Assembly (NCBI GenBank): GCA_900547445.1
Contig: URGJ01000015.1
Location: 1-39,441 of the forward strand
From: an uncultured Oscillospiraceae bacterium
Lineage (GTDB): Bacteria; Bacillota; Clostridia; Oscillospirales; Acutalibacteraceae
Reading direction: 5' to 3'
DNA: 39,441 nucleotides
Shown: positions 22,932 through 31,150 of the stretch, in pieces
Layout: each line of letters opens with the position of its first letter
How positions within the stretch are numbered: the first letter of the stretch is position 1
The notes under the pieces: model-generated
Databases searched by the model: none
Seen by the model: only the letters and a program-made list of their open reading frames with translations
What the model was told of the DNA's origin: nothing
Program-made: the position numbers and the translations under genes

Positions 22932-23783
22932 ATGAGCAAAACAGCCATTATGACCGATACTAACAGTGGAATTACCCCTGAAACCGCAAAGGAAAACGGA
23001 ATATATATTTTAAAAATGCCGTTTATTGTAAACGGCAGGGAATATACCGAATACGGCGAAATGTCATACGGCGACTTTTTTGAAGCGCTTTCCTCGGGAG
23101 CGGAGGTTTCTACCTCACAGCCGTCGCCTGCCTCGCTTACGGAAATGTGGGACAGGATTTTGGAAAATTATGAGTCGGTTGTTTATTTCCCGATGTCAAG
23201 CGGCTTAAGCGGTACCTGTGAAACCGCAAAAGCGTTTGCTTCTGACTATGACGGCAGGGTATTTGTGGTTGATAATAAGAGAATTTCCGTAACCCTATAT
23301 TCCTCCGTTTTTAATGCTGCAAAGCTTGCCGATAAAGGGCTTTCCGCTAAGGAAATAGCCGAAATCGCCGAAGAGGAGGCAAGCGAGCAGAGCATTTATG
23401 TTTCGGTGAATACTCTCGAACACCTTAAAAAAAGCGGCCGTGTTACGGCGGCGGGAGCGGCGATAGGCACACTCCTTGGCATAAAGCCTGTTTTGCAGAT
23501 TCAGGGAGGCAGGCTTGACGCTTATAAAAAGGTGCGCGGAATGAATGCGGCGATGAACGCTATGCTTGACGGTATTGAGAACGACCGCAGCACCCGTTTT
23601 GCGGGCAAAAATATAGAAATCCGCGCGGCATATTCGGGTAACCTTGAAACAGGAAAAGAGTGGCAGGAGCAGGTTGCAAAGCGTTTCCCGGACCTTGAAA
23701 TCGGGCTCGACGCGCTTCCTATAAGCATTTCCTGTCACGTCGGCGAGGGCGCGCTCGGAATAGGTATTTCCGCGGTGCTTTAA
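22932..23783 (+). CDS. DegV-family fatty-acid-binding protein
   Basis: 283 aa DegV/FakB-type protein. The family binds a fatty acid and, with the kinase FakA, presents it for phosphorylation so that exogenous fatty acids enter phospholipid synthesis. Typical parts: the N-terminal IMTDTNSGITPETAKENGI, FFEALSSGAEVSTSQPSPAS, PMSSGLSGTCETAKAFA and the closing SCHVGEGALGIG. The GGAGG ribosome site is 13 bases from the ATG, unusually far. It is the ribosome site region of a tiny out-of-frame reading frame (22909-22935) whose stop overlaps this ATG. No fakA is nearby. Single-gene transcript. Confidence 0.88.
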   Translation: MSKTAIMTDTNSGITPETAKENGIYILKMPFIVNGREYTEYGEMSYGDFFEALSSGAEVSTSQPSPASLTEMWDRILENYESVVYFPMSSGLSGTCETAKAFASDYDGRVFVVDNKRISVTLYSSVFNAAKLADKGLSAKEIAEIAEEEASEQSIYVSVNTLEHLKKSGRVTAAGAAIGTLLGIKPVLQIQGGRLDAYKKVRGMNAAMNAMLDGIENDRSTRFAGKNIEIRAAYSGNLETGKEWQEQVAKRFPDLEIGLDALPISISCHVGEGALGIGISAVL

Positions 23784-23796
23784 CTAACAAAATTCA

Positions 23797-23841
23797 AAAC
23801 AGTCGGTTTGCAGTATAAATATGCGGACCGGCTGTTTTTTT
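23797..23841 (+). terminator. Terminator of degV
   Basis: AACAGTCGGTTTGCA and TGCGGACCGGCTGTT form a 15-pair stem with three G-U pairs, closed by a short AT loop and followed by a run of seven T. Confidence 0.85.
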
Positions 23842-23881
23842 GCGTTTTATTTCAAAAAAGTACATTATTTACGCATATAAC

Positions 23882-23914
23882 CCGACATAATCCGCGCTCT
23901 TAAAAGCGTATAAT
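23882..23914 (+). promoter_or_regulatory. Probable spoIIGA promoter with wide spacing
   Basis: TATAAT at 23909-23914 has no -35 at the normal distance, but CCGACA at 23882-23887 stands 21 bases upstream. Bacillus spoIIG has an unusually wide (22-base) spacer and Spo0A boxes (TTCGACA) over the -35; here 23881-23887 reads CCCGACA, five of seven. Confidence 0.4.
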
Positions 23915-23938
23915 TAAATTGTTCGGGAGGCGGTGCGG

Positions 23939-24769
23939 TTGGTAGTATACGCGGATATACTTGTAATACTTAATTTAATTGTGGACTATTTTCTCCTGTC
24001 TGCCTCTGCTGCGATTTTGCGTATAAAGCTTCCTTTTTGGCGTCAGTTGGCGGGTGCGTCGGTCGGCGCACTTTCCTCGCTTTACATATTTGCCCCTGAT
24101 TTTGGCGCTTTTATAGAGATTATCTTCAGAGCCGCGGTATGTGCTGTTATGGTGCTTTGTGCCTTCGGCTTCAGAAGCGCAAAGCGTTTTTTCAGGGCGA
24201 TAGGCGTGCTGTTTATTGCAGCCTGCGGCTTCGGCGGAATTATGACGGCGGTTTGGACATTATTTAAGCCCACCGGAATGACGGTTGTAAACTCGGTGGT
24301 TTACTTTAACATTTCCCCCGCGGTGCTTATCGGCGTTTCGGTTATAACATATATGCTCTTCATGCTTTTGCAAGCCGTTTTTTCAAAAACCTCCGAGCTT
24401 GCGGAAAGGTGCGATATTACCGTTACAGCAGAGGGAAAAAGCATAACTATGGAGGGAATAGTTGATACGGGAAATTCGGTAAAGGATTACCTGAGCGGTT
24501 CAGAGGTAATAATAGCCGACAGCGAATTTGTAAAAGCCCTGTTAGGCTCTGACTGCCCTGATACCGATGTAAGACTTAAAAGCCGTTACCGAATAATGCC
24601 GTTAAATACGGTCTCGGGGGGCGGAACGCTTGACGGCTTCAGATGCGACAGCGCGATTATAACCGACGGCGAACGCACGGTTAAGCTTGAAAAACCGATA
24701 CTGGCAGTGTCTAAAACGCCGCTTAGAGACGATTATCAGGCGATAGTAAATCCCCAAATATTTTTTTGA
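23939..24769 (+). CDS. spoIIGA: Sigma-E processing peptidase SpoIIGA
   Basis: Membrane aspartic protease that cuts the pro-sequence from pro-sigma-E in the mother cell during sporulation. 276 aa. I chose TTG 23939 because GGAGG lies eight bases before it and the protein then begins VVYADILVILNLIVDYFLL, matching family N-termini; the GTG at 23933 is only two bases from the ribosome site. About five membrane helices fill the first 150 residues. The soluble protease half carries the catalytic Asp176 in GIVDTGNSVKD. It is followed after 15 bases by sigE, the conserved order. Confidence 0.92.
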   Translation: MVVYADILVILNLIVDYFLLSASAAILRIKLPFWRQLAGASVGALSSLYIFAPDFGAFIEIIFRAAVCAVMVLCAFGFRSAKRFFRAIGVLFIAACGFGGIMTAVWTLFKPTGMTVVNSVVYFNISPAVLIGVSVITYMLFMLLQAVFSKTSELAERCDITVTAEGKSITMEGIVDTGNSVKDYLSGSEVIIADSEFVKALLGSDCPDTDVRLKSRYRIMPLNTVSGGGTLDGFRCDSAIITDGERTVKLEKPILAVSKTPLRDDYQAIVNPQIFF

Positions 24770-24784
24770 AACAGGTGGGTAATA

Positions 24785-25477
24785 ATGAAAATTAAATCAA
24801 TAATATTTGCTTTTTTAATTAAAATCGGAATAGTAAAGCCAACATTTTACATAAAAGGCCCCGAAACCCTGCCGCCGCCGCTCTCCTACGAGGAGGAGCA
24901 AAAACTTTTAAGCGATGGGGACGAAAAAAGCCGCAATACCTTAATAGTGCATAATCTGCGGCTTGTGGTATACATAGCGAGAAAATTTGACTCGGCGGCG
25001 GTTAATATCGAGGACTTGATTTCGATAGGAACGATAGGCCTAATTAAGGCTGTAAACACTTTTTGCGCGGAGCGAAACATCAAGCTTGCAACCTATGCCT
25101 CAAGGTGTATCGAAAATGAAATTCTAATGTATCTGCGGAAAAATTCCTCGCGCAAAATTGAAATTTCGATAGATGAGCCGCTTAATATCGACTGGGACGG
25201 AAACGAGCTCCTGCTTTCAGATGTTTTGGGAAGCGACGCAAACGACGTCGGACGCGAAATAGAACAGGAGGACGAGAGATTTTTGCTTTTGCGCCTTGTG
25301 GAGGGGCTCCCGCCCCGTGAAAAGCAGATAATGGAAATGCGCTTCGGTATGAACGGTTATCAGGAATACACGCAAAAGGAAGTGGCTGACACCCTGGGCA
25401 TTTCCCAGTCCTACATCTCAAGGCTTGAAAAAAGAATCATCGAAAAGCTTAAAAAACAGATTGAAAAGGCGATTTGA
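24785..25477 (+). CDS. sigE: Sporulation sigma factor SigE
   Basis: 230 aa early mother-cell sigma factor. The N-terminal pro-sequence is short and hydrophobic (MKIKSIIFAFLIKIGIVKP). By alignment with the Bacillus protein, cleavage should fall near TF|YIKGPE, about residue 21. Region 2 contains NLRLVVYIARKF, EDLISIGTIGLIKAVNTF and LATYASRCIENEILMYLR; region 4 ends with the helix-turn-helix TQKEVADTLGISQSYISRLEKRI. AGGTGGG precedes the ATG. sigG, which often follows sigE, is not here; a DUF1294 gene follows instead. Confidence 0.95.
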   Translation: MKIKSIIFAFLIKIGIVKPTFYIKGPETLPPPLSYEEEQKLLSDGDEKSRNTLIVHNLRLVVYIARKFDSAAVNIEDLISIGTIGLIKAVNTFCAERNIKLATYASRCIENEILMYLRKNSSRKIEISIDEPLNIDWDGNELLLSDVLGSDANDVGREIEQEDERFLLLRLVEGLPPREKQIMEMRFGMNGYQEYTQKEVADTLGISQSYISRLEKRIIEKLKKQIEKAI

Positions 25478-25499
25478 GGATGTTAAAATAATTACGGTG

Positions 25500-25790
25500 A
25501 TGGTTTTGCAAAATAAATATAAATTCATTTTTCTTTATCTAACCGTAATAAGCCTTATTTCGGTGATTGTTTGCGTTGCGGATAAATCTCGTGCTAAAAA
25601 AGGAAAATGGCGCATAAAGGAAAGCACCCTGTTTTTGCTTTCGGCCTTGGGAGGCAGCGCGGCTATGTATATTACAATGCGGGTAATACATCACAAAACT
25701 CTGCACAAGAGGTTTATGATAGGTATTCCGCTGATTATCATAATTCAGGCGACGCTTTTAATTTCGGTTAGGTATTTCGGCATATTATAA
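25500..25790 (+). CDS. DUF1294 small membrane protein
   Basis: 96 aa from ATG 25500. The DUF1294 signature is clear: CVADKSRAKKGKWRIKESTLFLLSALGGSAAMY and HHKTLHKRFMIGIPLIIIIQ. Membrane segments lie near residues 10-26, 44-58 and 75-92. Function unknown. The start is not backed by a good ribosome site; a GAGG 20 bases upstream is closer to a meaningless two-codon frame, so translation may be coupled to sigE, whose stop is 22 bases upstream. It probably shares the spoIIGA-sigE transcript, but the family is not specific to sporulation. Confidence 0.8.
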   Translation: MVLQNKYKFIFLYLTVISLISVIVCVADKSRAKKGKWRIKESTLFLLSALGGSAAMYITMRVIHHKTLHKRFMIGIPLIIIIQATLLISVRYFGIL

Positions 25791-25798
25791 ACTCCCCC

Positions 25799-25827
25799 TT
25801 GAATTAAAAAACAAATAATGATAAAAT
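25799..25827 (+). promoter_or_regulatory. Promoter of the zinc-ribbon membrane protein
   Basis: TTGAAT (25799-25804), 17 bases, TAAAAT (25822-25827). GGGGAGGA ribosome site follows at 25843. Confidence 0.6.
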
Positions 25828-25857
25828 AAGGAAAAGAAAATAGGGGAGGAACTTAAA

Positions 25858-26400
25858 ATGGCTTTTTGCAATAACTGCGGAAAAGAGCTAAAGGAAAACG
25901 ACAGGTTTTGCCCGTTCTGCGGCAAGGAGGTTGGAGCGCAGAATAATACATATTCCGCGCCTGAAGGAAACAATTTCAGCGATAAATTTAACGAATACGC
26001 GAGCGCTGAGGATAAAACCTGCGAATTTGAAAGTACGGACATTTCGGATAATAAGGTTTTTGCGCTACTGTCCTATATTGGAATTTTAGTGCTCGTGCCG
26101 CTGATTGCCGCGCCTAAATCAAAATTCGCGCGTTTTCACGCCAATCAGGGACTTGTGCTTTTAATCGGCGAGGTTGCATACGGAACAGTACGAGGAGTAC
26201 TGCTCGGCGTTTTAAAGCTTTTAAGACGAATAACAATCTTCGGAGGTGTGTTATTCGGCCCCGTTTACTGGATTGTAAATATCGTAACGGGATTACTTTC
26301 TCTGGCTTTCCTTATCTTTGCGATTATCGGAATTATAAACGCCGCGCAGGGTAAAGCGAAGGAGCTTCCGTTTATATCGAAATTTAATATTTTAAAATAA
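25858..26400 (+). CDS. Zinc-ribbon membrane protein (DUF4870/Tic20-like)
   Basis: 180 aa. An N-terminal zinc ribbon uses four cysteines (CNNCGKELKENDRFCPFCGKE), followed by a low-complexity linker of about 35 residues. The membrane part contains FALLSYIGILVLVPLIAAP, the conserved FARFHANQGLVLLIGE, and a final pair of hydrophobic stretches ending FAIIGIINAAQGKAKELPFI. This layout is common in Firmicutes proteins of unknown function. GGAGG precedes the ATG. It is a single gene that converges on the PAP2 gene with 16 bases between stops and no terminator. Confidence 0.82.
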   Translation: MAFCNNCGKELKENDRFCPFCGKEVGAQNNTYSAPEGNNFSDKFNEYASAEDKTCEFESTDISDNKVFALLSYIGILVLVPLIAAPKSKFARFHANQGLVLLIGEVAYGTVRGVLLGVLKLLRRITIFGGVLFGPVYWIVNIVTGLLSLAFLIFAIIGIINAAQGKAKELPFISKFNILK

Positions 26401-26416
26401 ATATCGGAACCGCACT

Positions 26417-26950
26417 TTATTGCTTGCCAAAGCGTTTATATATCCTATCAACAGCTTTGCAGGCAAAAATCCCGATGAATACGCCGAGAATTATTCCCGC
26501 CAGAACGTCGGTGGGATAGTGAACGTATAGGTAAAGCCTTGAAAAGGCGATAATTACCGCAAGAATGAGCGCGGGTATTCCGAGCCGTTTGTCGCGCATA
26601 ATAAGTACGGTTGCCGCCTCAAAGGAGGCGAGGGTGTGACCCGAGGGAAAGGAATAGTCGGAAAGCTGAGCAATCAGAATTTCTATGCCCTCGTTTAGGT
26701 CATAAGGTCTTATGCGCCCTACAAGGTTTTTTAAAAGCAGATTGCCTATAATAAGTCCGCATATCAGCGCAAGAGCAACCGAAAAGCCAGTCTTGCGCGT
26801 TTTTTTGAATATGAGAAGCACGACCGCCGTTAAAATCCAAATAATACCGCCGTTCGCAAGGCTTGTTATCACGGGCATTACCGCGTCAAGAAACGGGCAG
26901 GCGAGATGTTCCCTTATAAAATCGAGTATTCTTAGTTCAAATCCGTTCAT
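26417..26950 (-). CDS. PAP2-family membrane phosphatase
   Basis: 177 aa with about five membrane segments. The three-part phosphatase signature is complete: KNLVGRIRP (residues 75-83), PSGHT near residue 102 and SRLYLYVHYPTD near residue 137. Such enzymes remove phosphate from lipids, for example undecaprenyl pyrophosphate or phosphatidic acid, on the outer face of the membrane. The substrate is not readable from sequence, but recycling of undecaprenyl pyrophosphate is common for single bacterial PAP2 proteins of this size. AAAGGAG precedes the ATG by eight bases. Confidence 0.9.
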   Translation of the reverse strand: MNGFELRILDFIREHLACPFLDAVMPVITSLANGGIIWILTAVVLLIFKKTRKTGFSVALALICGLIIGNLLLKNLVGRIRPYDLNEGIEILIAQLSDYSFPSGHTLASFEAATVLIMRDKRLGIPALILAVIIAFSRLYLYVHYPTDVLAGIILGVFIGIFACKAVDRIYKRFGKQ

Positions 26951-27056
26951 AAAGTCAGCTCCTTTAAAAAGAATATAACATTTTTTCTTGTGATTTGCAA
27001 CACATATTGCTTGAATAAAAACTGTTTGTGTGATAGTATAATATGCGGTGAGAAAA

Positions 27057-27647
27057 ATGATATTCGGAAAAAATAAAACTGATATGTGGCTTATCGCAGG
27101 ACTCGGAAACCCGGGACTTCAGTATGAGAAAACGCGGCACAACGCGGGCTTTATGGCGGCGGACAGGCTGGCCCAAAAGCACGGCGCGCAGTTTAATAAG
27201 CATAAATTTGACGCTGTTTACGCCGATTTTAAAATAGGGGATAACCGTATTTTGCTTGCAAAACCGCAAACCTATATGAACAATTCGGGCAGTGCGGTGA
27301 CGGCGCTTTTGAATTTTTATAAAATACCAACCGACCGATTGATTGTCGTGTTCGACGATATTACCCTTGATATAGGAAAATTAAGGCTTAGAAGAAAGGG
27401 CAGTCACGGCGGGCATAACGGAATAAAGGACATTATTGAGCTTACGGGAACCGACGGGATTATGCGGATAAAAATCGGAGTAGGCGAGCGGGAAAACCGC
27501 GATTACGATTTGAAGGATTGGGTTTTGGGCAAAATACCCGCTGAGCAGATGACGGAGCTTGACAAGGCGCTTGACAGAGCGGCTCTGGCGGCGGAAGAAA
27601 TAATAACCCGCGGAATAGACTCCGCAATGAATAAATACAACGGATAA
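27057..27647 (+). CDS. pth: Peptidyl-tRNA hydrolase
   Basis: Frees tRNA from peptidyl-tRNAs dropped by ribosomes. 196 aa from ATG 27057, with GGTGAG four bases upstream. The frame opens at a GTG (27048) that overlaps this site. A TATAAT at 27037-27042 lies so close that the transcript leader would be only a few bases, so start usage is uncertain. Signatures: AGLGNPGLQYEKTRHNAGF with the catalytic His, KPQTYMNNSGSAV, VFDDITLDIGKLRLRRKGSHGGHNGIKDI and KIGVGERE. One base separates its stop from the mfd ATG, so the two are probably coupled. Confidence 0.94.
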   Translation: MIFGKNKTDMWLIAGLGNPGLQYEKTRHNAGFMAADRLAQKHGAQFNKHKFDAVYADFKIGDNRILLAKPQTYMNNSGSAVTALLNFYKIPTDRLIVVFDDITLDIGKLRLRRKGSHGGHNGIKDIIELTGTDGIMRIKIGVGERENRDYDLKDWVLGKIPAEQMTELDKALDRAALAAEEIITRGIDSAMNKYNG

Positions 27648-27648
27648 T

Positions 27649-30600
27649 ATGAAATTTATAAACGAAATACTGAAAAAAGACCCCGATTACGGAGGGCTTT
27701 TGCAGGCGGTTGCGCAGGAAAGACTGCCCCTTGTCTGCACGGGACTGTCGATGATTCATAAGGCGGCGGTCTCGGCGGCGCTTTACGGAGCTGTAGGGCG
27801 TAAAATTGCGGTTATTACCCACGATGAAGCGTCTGCCAATGAGCTTAAGGACGATTTAAGGTCGCTAGGACTAAACTGCTTAAACTTCCCCTCGCGCGAC
27901 TACTGCATAGGGCCGCTTTCGGGCTATTCAAAGGAATATGAGCATAAAAGAACCGATACCCTGTCTAAGCTTTTAGACGGGGATTTTGACGTGGTTACAA
28001 TATCTCTTGATGCGGCGGTGCAGTATACCGTGCCGCCCGAGAATTTAAGCCGCGCCCGCTTTACCCTGAAATCAGGGGACATCACGGATATTTCAGAGCT
28101 TTCCGGACGGCTTATTTCCGCGGGATATGTAAGGAGCGAACAATGCGAGGGCGCAGGGCAATTTTCGGTGCGGGGAGGAATTTTCGATGTTTTCCCCGTT
28201 AATTCCGAACAGCCCTGCCGTATTGAGTTTTGGGGTGACGAGATTGACAATATTTCGTATTTTGATACCGAAACCCAGAGAAGAACGGAAAACACCGAAA
28301 AAATAGAAATCACCCCCGCCTGCGAGGTGGTTTTCGAGCCGCAGGAGCTGATAATTAAGCTTAACAATTATCTTAAAACCGCAAAGGGGCTTACCGAAAA
28401 GCAACGGTCGGTTATTTTAAAGGATATAGAGGCGCTTAAAAACGGCATAGAGTTTTCCTATGACCGCTATATCCCTCTTATTTTTGAGGGGGGCGAGACG
28501 GTCTTCGACTATATTTCGGACGCGCTTATTGTGGTAAGCGAGAGCGGCGGCATTAACGATAGGTTTAAGTCTATGGCGGTTCAGCAGTCGGCGGATACAG
28601 ATGCTTACCTTGAAGAGGGGTATCTTACCGAAAAGACCGCACGGCTCTGGCTTGATAAAACCGATTTTTGGGGCTGTGTCCCGGGTGCCGTTATTATGGA
28701 AAACTTTCCCCGCAATTCCTATGAGCTGAGGCCCCGCGACATAATTAACTTTAACTACAAGCGCTCCACCGCCTGGAGCGGTGATATAAAGGTTTTGCTT
28801 GAGGATATTTCCTTTATAAGGGAAACGGGCGGAGCGGTGGTTATTTTAGCGGGAGAGCGGCGCGCGGCGCAGGTTCTGAATGCCGAGCTTAACGAAAAGG
28901 GGATAAACAGTACTTTTAGTGAATCGCACGATTTTATGCCGTTGGGCGTGACTGTGACCGTAGGCGGACTTTCGGGCGGGTTTGAAATCCCGTCCTGCCG
29001 CTTTATGCTTATAACCCACCGCTATATCGCCTCGGAGGGCAAAAGGAAAAAGGCGAGGCCTAAAAACGGGCAGGAGATAGGCTCGCTTGACGAGTTAAGC
29101 CAAGGCGACTATGTTGTTCACGAATCCCAGGGAATAGGGGTTTTCGACGGCATTAAGCGCATTACTAACGGCGGGGTTACAAAGGATTATATTAAGATTA
29201 ATTATGCCAAGGGCGACGTGCTTTATGTGCCTGTAACCCAGCTTGATTTGGTCTCAAAATATATCGGCGCGGCGACCGACGGCGGAATAAAGCTTAACCG
29301 ATTAGGCGGTACCGAATGGCAGAAGACGAGAAAACGCGTCAAGGCGGCGGTGCGGGATATGGCAAAGCAGTTAACCGCGCTTTACGCCAAGCGAATGTCG
29401 GTAAAGGGCTATGCTTTCAGCCCCGACACCGATTTACAGAACGATTTTGAACGCCGCTTTGAATATGACGAGACCGACGACCAGCTTCGCTGTATAAACG
29501 AGATAAAACGTGATATGGAGCGGGAAGTCCCTATGGACAGACTGCTATGCGGAGATGTCGGCTTCGGCAAGACCGAGGTGGCGCTCCGTGCGGCGTTTAA
29601 GTGCATAAGCGAGGGCAAGCAATGCGCCCTCTTAGTTCCCACAACCATTCTTGCAATGCAGCATTACAATACTATTGTCCGCCGTTTCGGGGATATGCCC
29701 GTCACTGTGGGGCTGCTTAACCGATTTGTACCCCAAAAGGAGCAGACGAGGATTATTAACGATCTTAAATGCGGCAGACTCGATATGGTGGTCGGCACTC
29801 ACAGGCTTATTTCAAAGGATATTTCCTTTAAAAACATCGGGCTTGTAATAATTGACGAGGAACAGCGGTTCGGGGTCGCACAAAAGGAGCGGCTAAAGGA
29901 GCTTTATCCCTTTGTGGATATATTAACCCTTAGCGCAACCCCCATTCCCCGCACCCTTAATATGGCGCTTTCGGGGCTTAGGGATATGTCCTCGATTGAC
30001 GAAGCCCCGGGCGACCGCCACCCCGTGCAGACCTATGTTCTTGAGTATAATTTGGGTGTTATTACCGACGCGATAAACAAGGAGGTTCGCCGCGGGGGAC
30101 AGGTTTATTATCTGCACAACCGCGTTGAGAGTATTGAACGCTGTGCGGCTTCTCTTAAGGCGAGACTTCCCGATATCAATATAGGAATAGCCCACGGACA
30201 GATGGGCGAGGACGAGCTTACCGAGGTTTGGCGAAAGCTAATTGAGCACGAAATCGATTTGCTTGTATGCACCACTATAATCGAGACGGGGGTTGACGTG
30301 CCTAACGCTAACACCCTTATAATCGAGGAGGCGGACAAAATGGGGCTTGCCCAGCTCCACCAGCTAAGAGGCAGGGTGGGGCGCTCGCCACGCCGCGCCT
30401 ACGCCTATTTCTGCTTCCGTATGGGTAAACAGCTTTCGGATGTTGCCGCAAAGCGGCTTGAGGCTATAAGAGAATTTACCGAGTTCGGCTCGGGCTATAA
30501 AATTGCCCTGCGCGACCTTGAAATAAGGGGGGCGGGCAGCATTTTAGGCGGCGATCAGCACGGAAATATGGAGTCGGTCGGGTACGATATGTACCTGAAG

Positions 30601-31074
30601 CTCCTAAACGAGGCGGTAAACGAGGAAAACGGCGCGCCTATAGAAGACGATATTCCCTGCACGGTTGACCTTAACATTTCTGCGCATATTCCCGAAAGGT
30701 ATATCGAGTCGCTCCCCGCAAGGCTCGGAATTTACAAACGAATAGCGGCCATAAGGAACGACGACGACGCAAGCGACGTTATAGACGAGCTGTGCGACCG
30801 CTTCGGCGATCCGCCCGCGGCGGTTATAGGGCTTATAGATATAGCGCTCCTTAGAAACAAAGCGGCGGCGGCTAAAATCACCGAGATTACAGGCACTTCG
30901 AACACCGTGATACTGCACATAACCTCGATTGAACCCGAGGTTATGCACAAGCTTTCGGATTATTTCGGCAGCCGCTTTTCGCTTAATGCTACGGATAAGC
31001 CCGTTTATACTATACGGCTGAATAAAGGACAGAAAATGTCCGACCTTGCGGCGGAGATTTCTGCGGCATTATAA
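27649..31074 (+). CDS. mfd: Transcription-repair coupling factor Mfd
   Basis: 1141 aa ATP-dependent DNA translocase that removes RNA polymerase stalled at lesions and recruits UvrA. Domains in order: a UvrB-like N-terminal module; the RNA-polymerase-interacting domain around residues 480-560 (SLDELSQGDYVVHESQGIGVFDGIK); helicase motifs with Walker A GDVGFGKTE near residue 640 and DEEQRFGV near 735; the translocation motif region TLSATPIPRTLNMALSGLRD; QLRGRVGRS; and the C-terminal regulatory domain. Length is normal. It begins one base after pth, with no ribosome site of its own, and is followed by a prsA-like gene, a common clostridial order. Confidence 0.96.
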   Translation: MKFINEILKKDPDYGGLLQAVAQERLPLVCTGLSMIHKAAVSAALYGAVGRKIAVITHDEASANELKDDLRSLGLNCLNFPSRDYCIGPLSGYSKEYEHKRTDTLSKLLDGDFDVVTISLDAAVQYTVPPENLSRARFTLKSGDITDISELSGRLISAGYVRSEQCEGAGQFSVRGGIFDVFPVNSEQPCRIEFWGDEIDNISYFDTETQRRTENTEKIEITPACEVVFEPQELIIKLNNYLKTAKGLTEKQRSVILKDIEALKNGIEFSYDRYIPLIFEGGETVFDYISDALIVVSESGGINDRFKSMAVQQSADTDAYLEEGYLTEKTARLWLDKTDFWGCVPGAVIMENFPRNSYELRPRDIINFNYKRSTAWSGDIKVLLEDISFIRETGGAVVILAGERRAAQVLNAELNEKGINSTFSESHDFMPLGVTVTVGGLSGGFEIPSCRFMLITHRYIASEGKRKKARPKNGQEIGSLDELSQGDYVVHESQGIGVFDGIKRITNGGVTKDYIKINYAKGDVLYVPVTQLDLVSKYIGAATDGGIKLNRLGGTEWQKTRKRVKAAVRDMAKQLTALYAKRMSVKGYAFSPDTDLQNDFERRFEYDETDDQLRCINEIKRDMEREVPMDRLLCGDVGFGKTEVALRAAFKCISEGKQCALLVPTTILAMQHYNTIVRRFGDMPVTVGLLNRFVPQKEQTRIINDLKCGRLDMVVGTHRLISKDISFKNIGLVIIDEEQRFGVAQKERLKELYPFVDILTLSATPIPRTLNMALSGLRDMSSIDEAPGDRHPVQTYVLEYNLGVITDAINKEVRRGGQVYYLHNRVESIERCAASLKARLPDINIGIAHGQMGEDELTEVWRKLIEHEIDLLVCTTIIETGVDVPNANTLIIEEADKMGLAQLHQLRGRVGRSPRRAYAYFCFRMGKQLSDVAAKRLEAIREFTEFGSGYKIALRDLEIRGAGSILGGDQHGNMESVGYDMYLKLLNEAVNEENGAPIEDDIPCTVDLNISAHIPERYIESLPARLGIYKRIAAIRNDDDASDVIDELCDRFGDPPAAVIGLIDIALLRNKAAAAKITEITGTSNTVILHITSIEPEVMHKLSDYFGSRFSLNATDKPVYTIRLNKGQKMSDLAAEISAAL

Positions 31075-31090
31075 ATTTACAATTTTTTAG

Positions 31091-31119
31091 TAGACATTTG
31101 TTAATGATTGATATATAAT
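31091..31119 (+). promoter_or_regulatory. Promoter of the PrsA-like lipoprotein gene
   Basis: TAGACA (31091-31096), 17 bases, TATAAT (31114-31119). So this gene can be expressed apart from mfd. Confidence 0.65.
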
Positions 31120-31150
31120 TAATACATTAAGCTCTTATGGAGGAATAAAG

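Noticed and set aside
22909..22935. Eight-codon frame (MTEELRFR) whose stop overlaps the degV ATG
   Set aside because: The geometry would suit translational coupling, but the ATG has no ribosome site and the GGAGG lies inside it; too short to support as a real leader peptide.
27037..27042. TATAAT before pth as a leaderless promoter
   Set aside because: The only -35-like element (TTGAAT, 27011) is 20 bases away and there is no extended -10, so the promoter is too weak to call.
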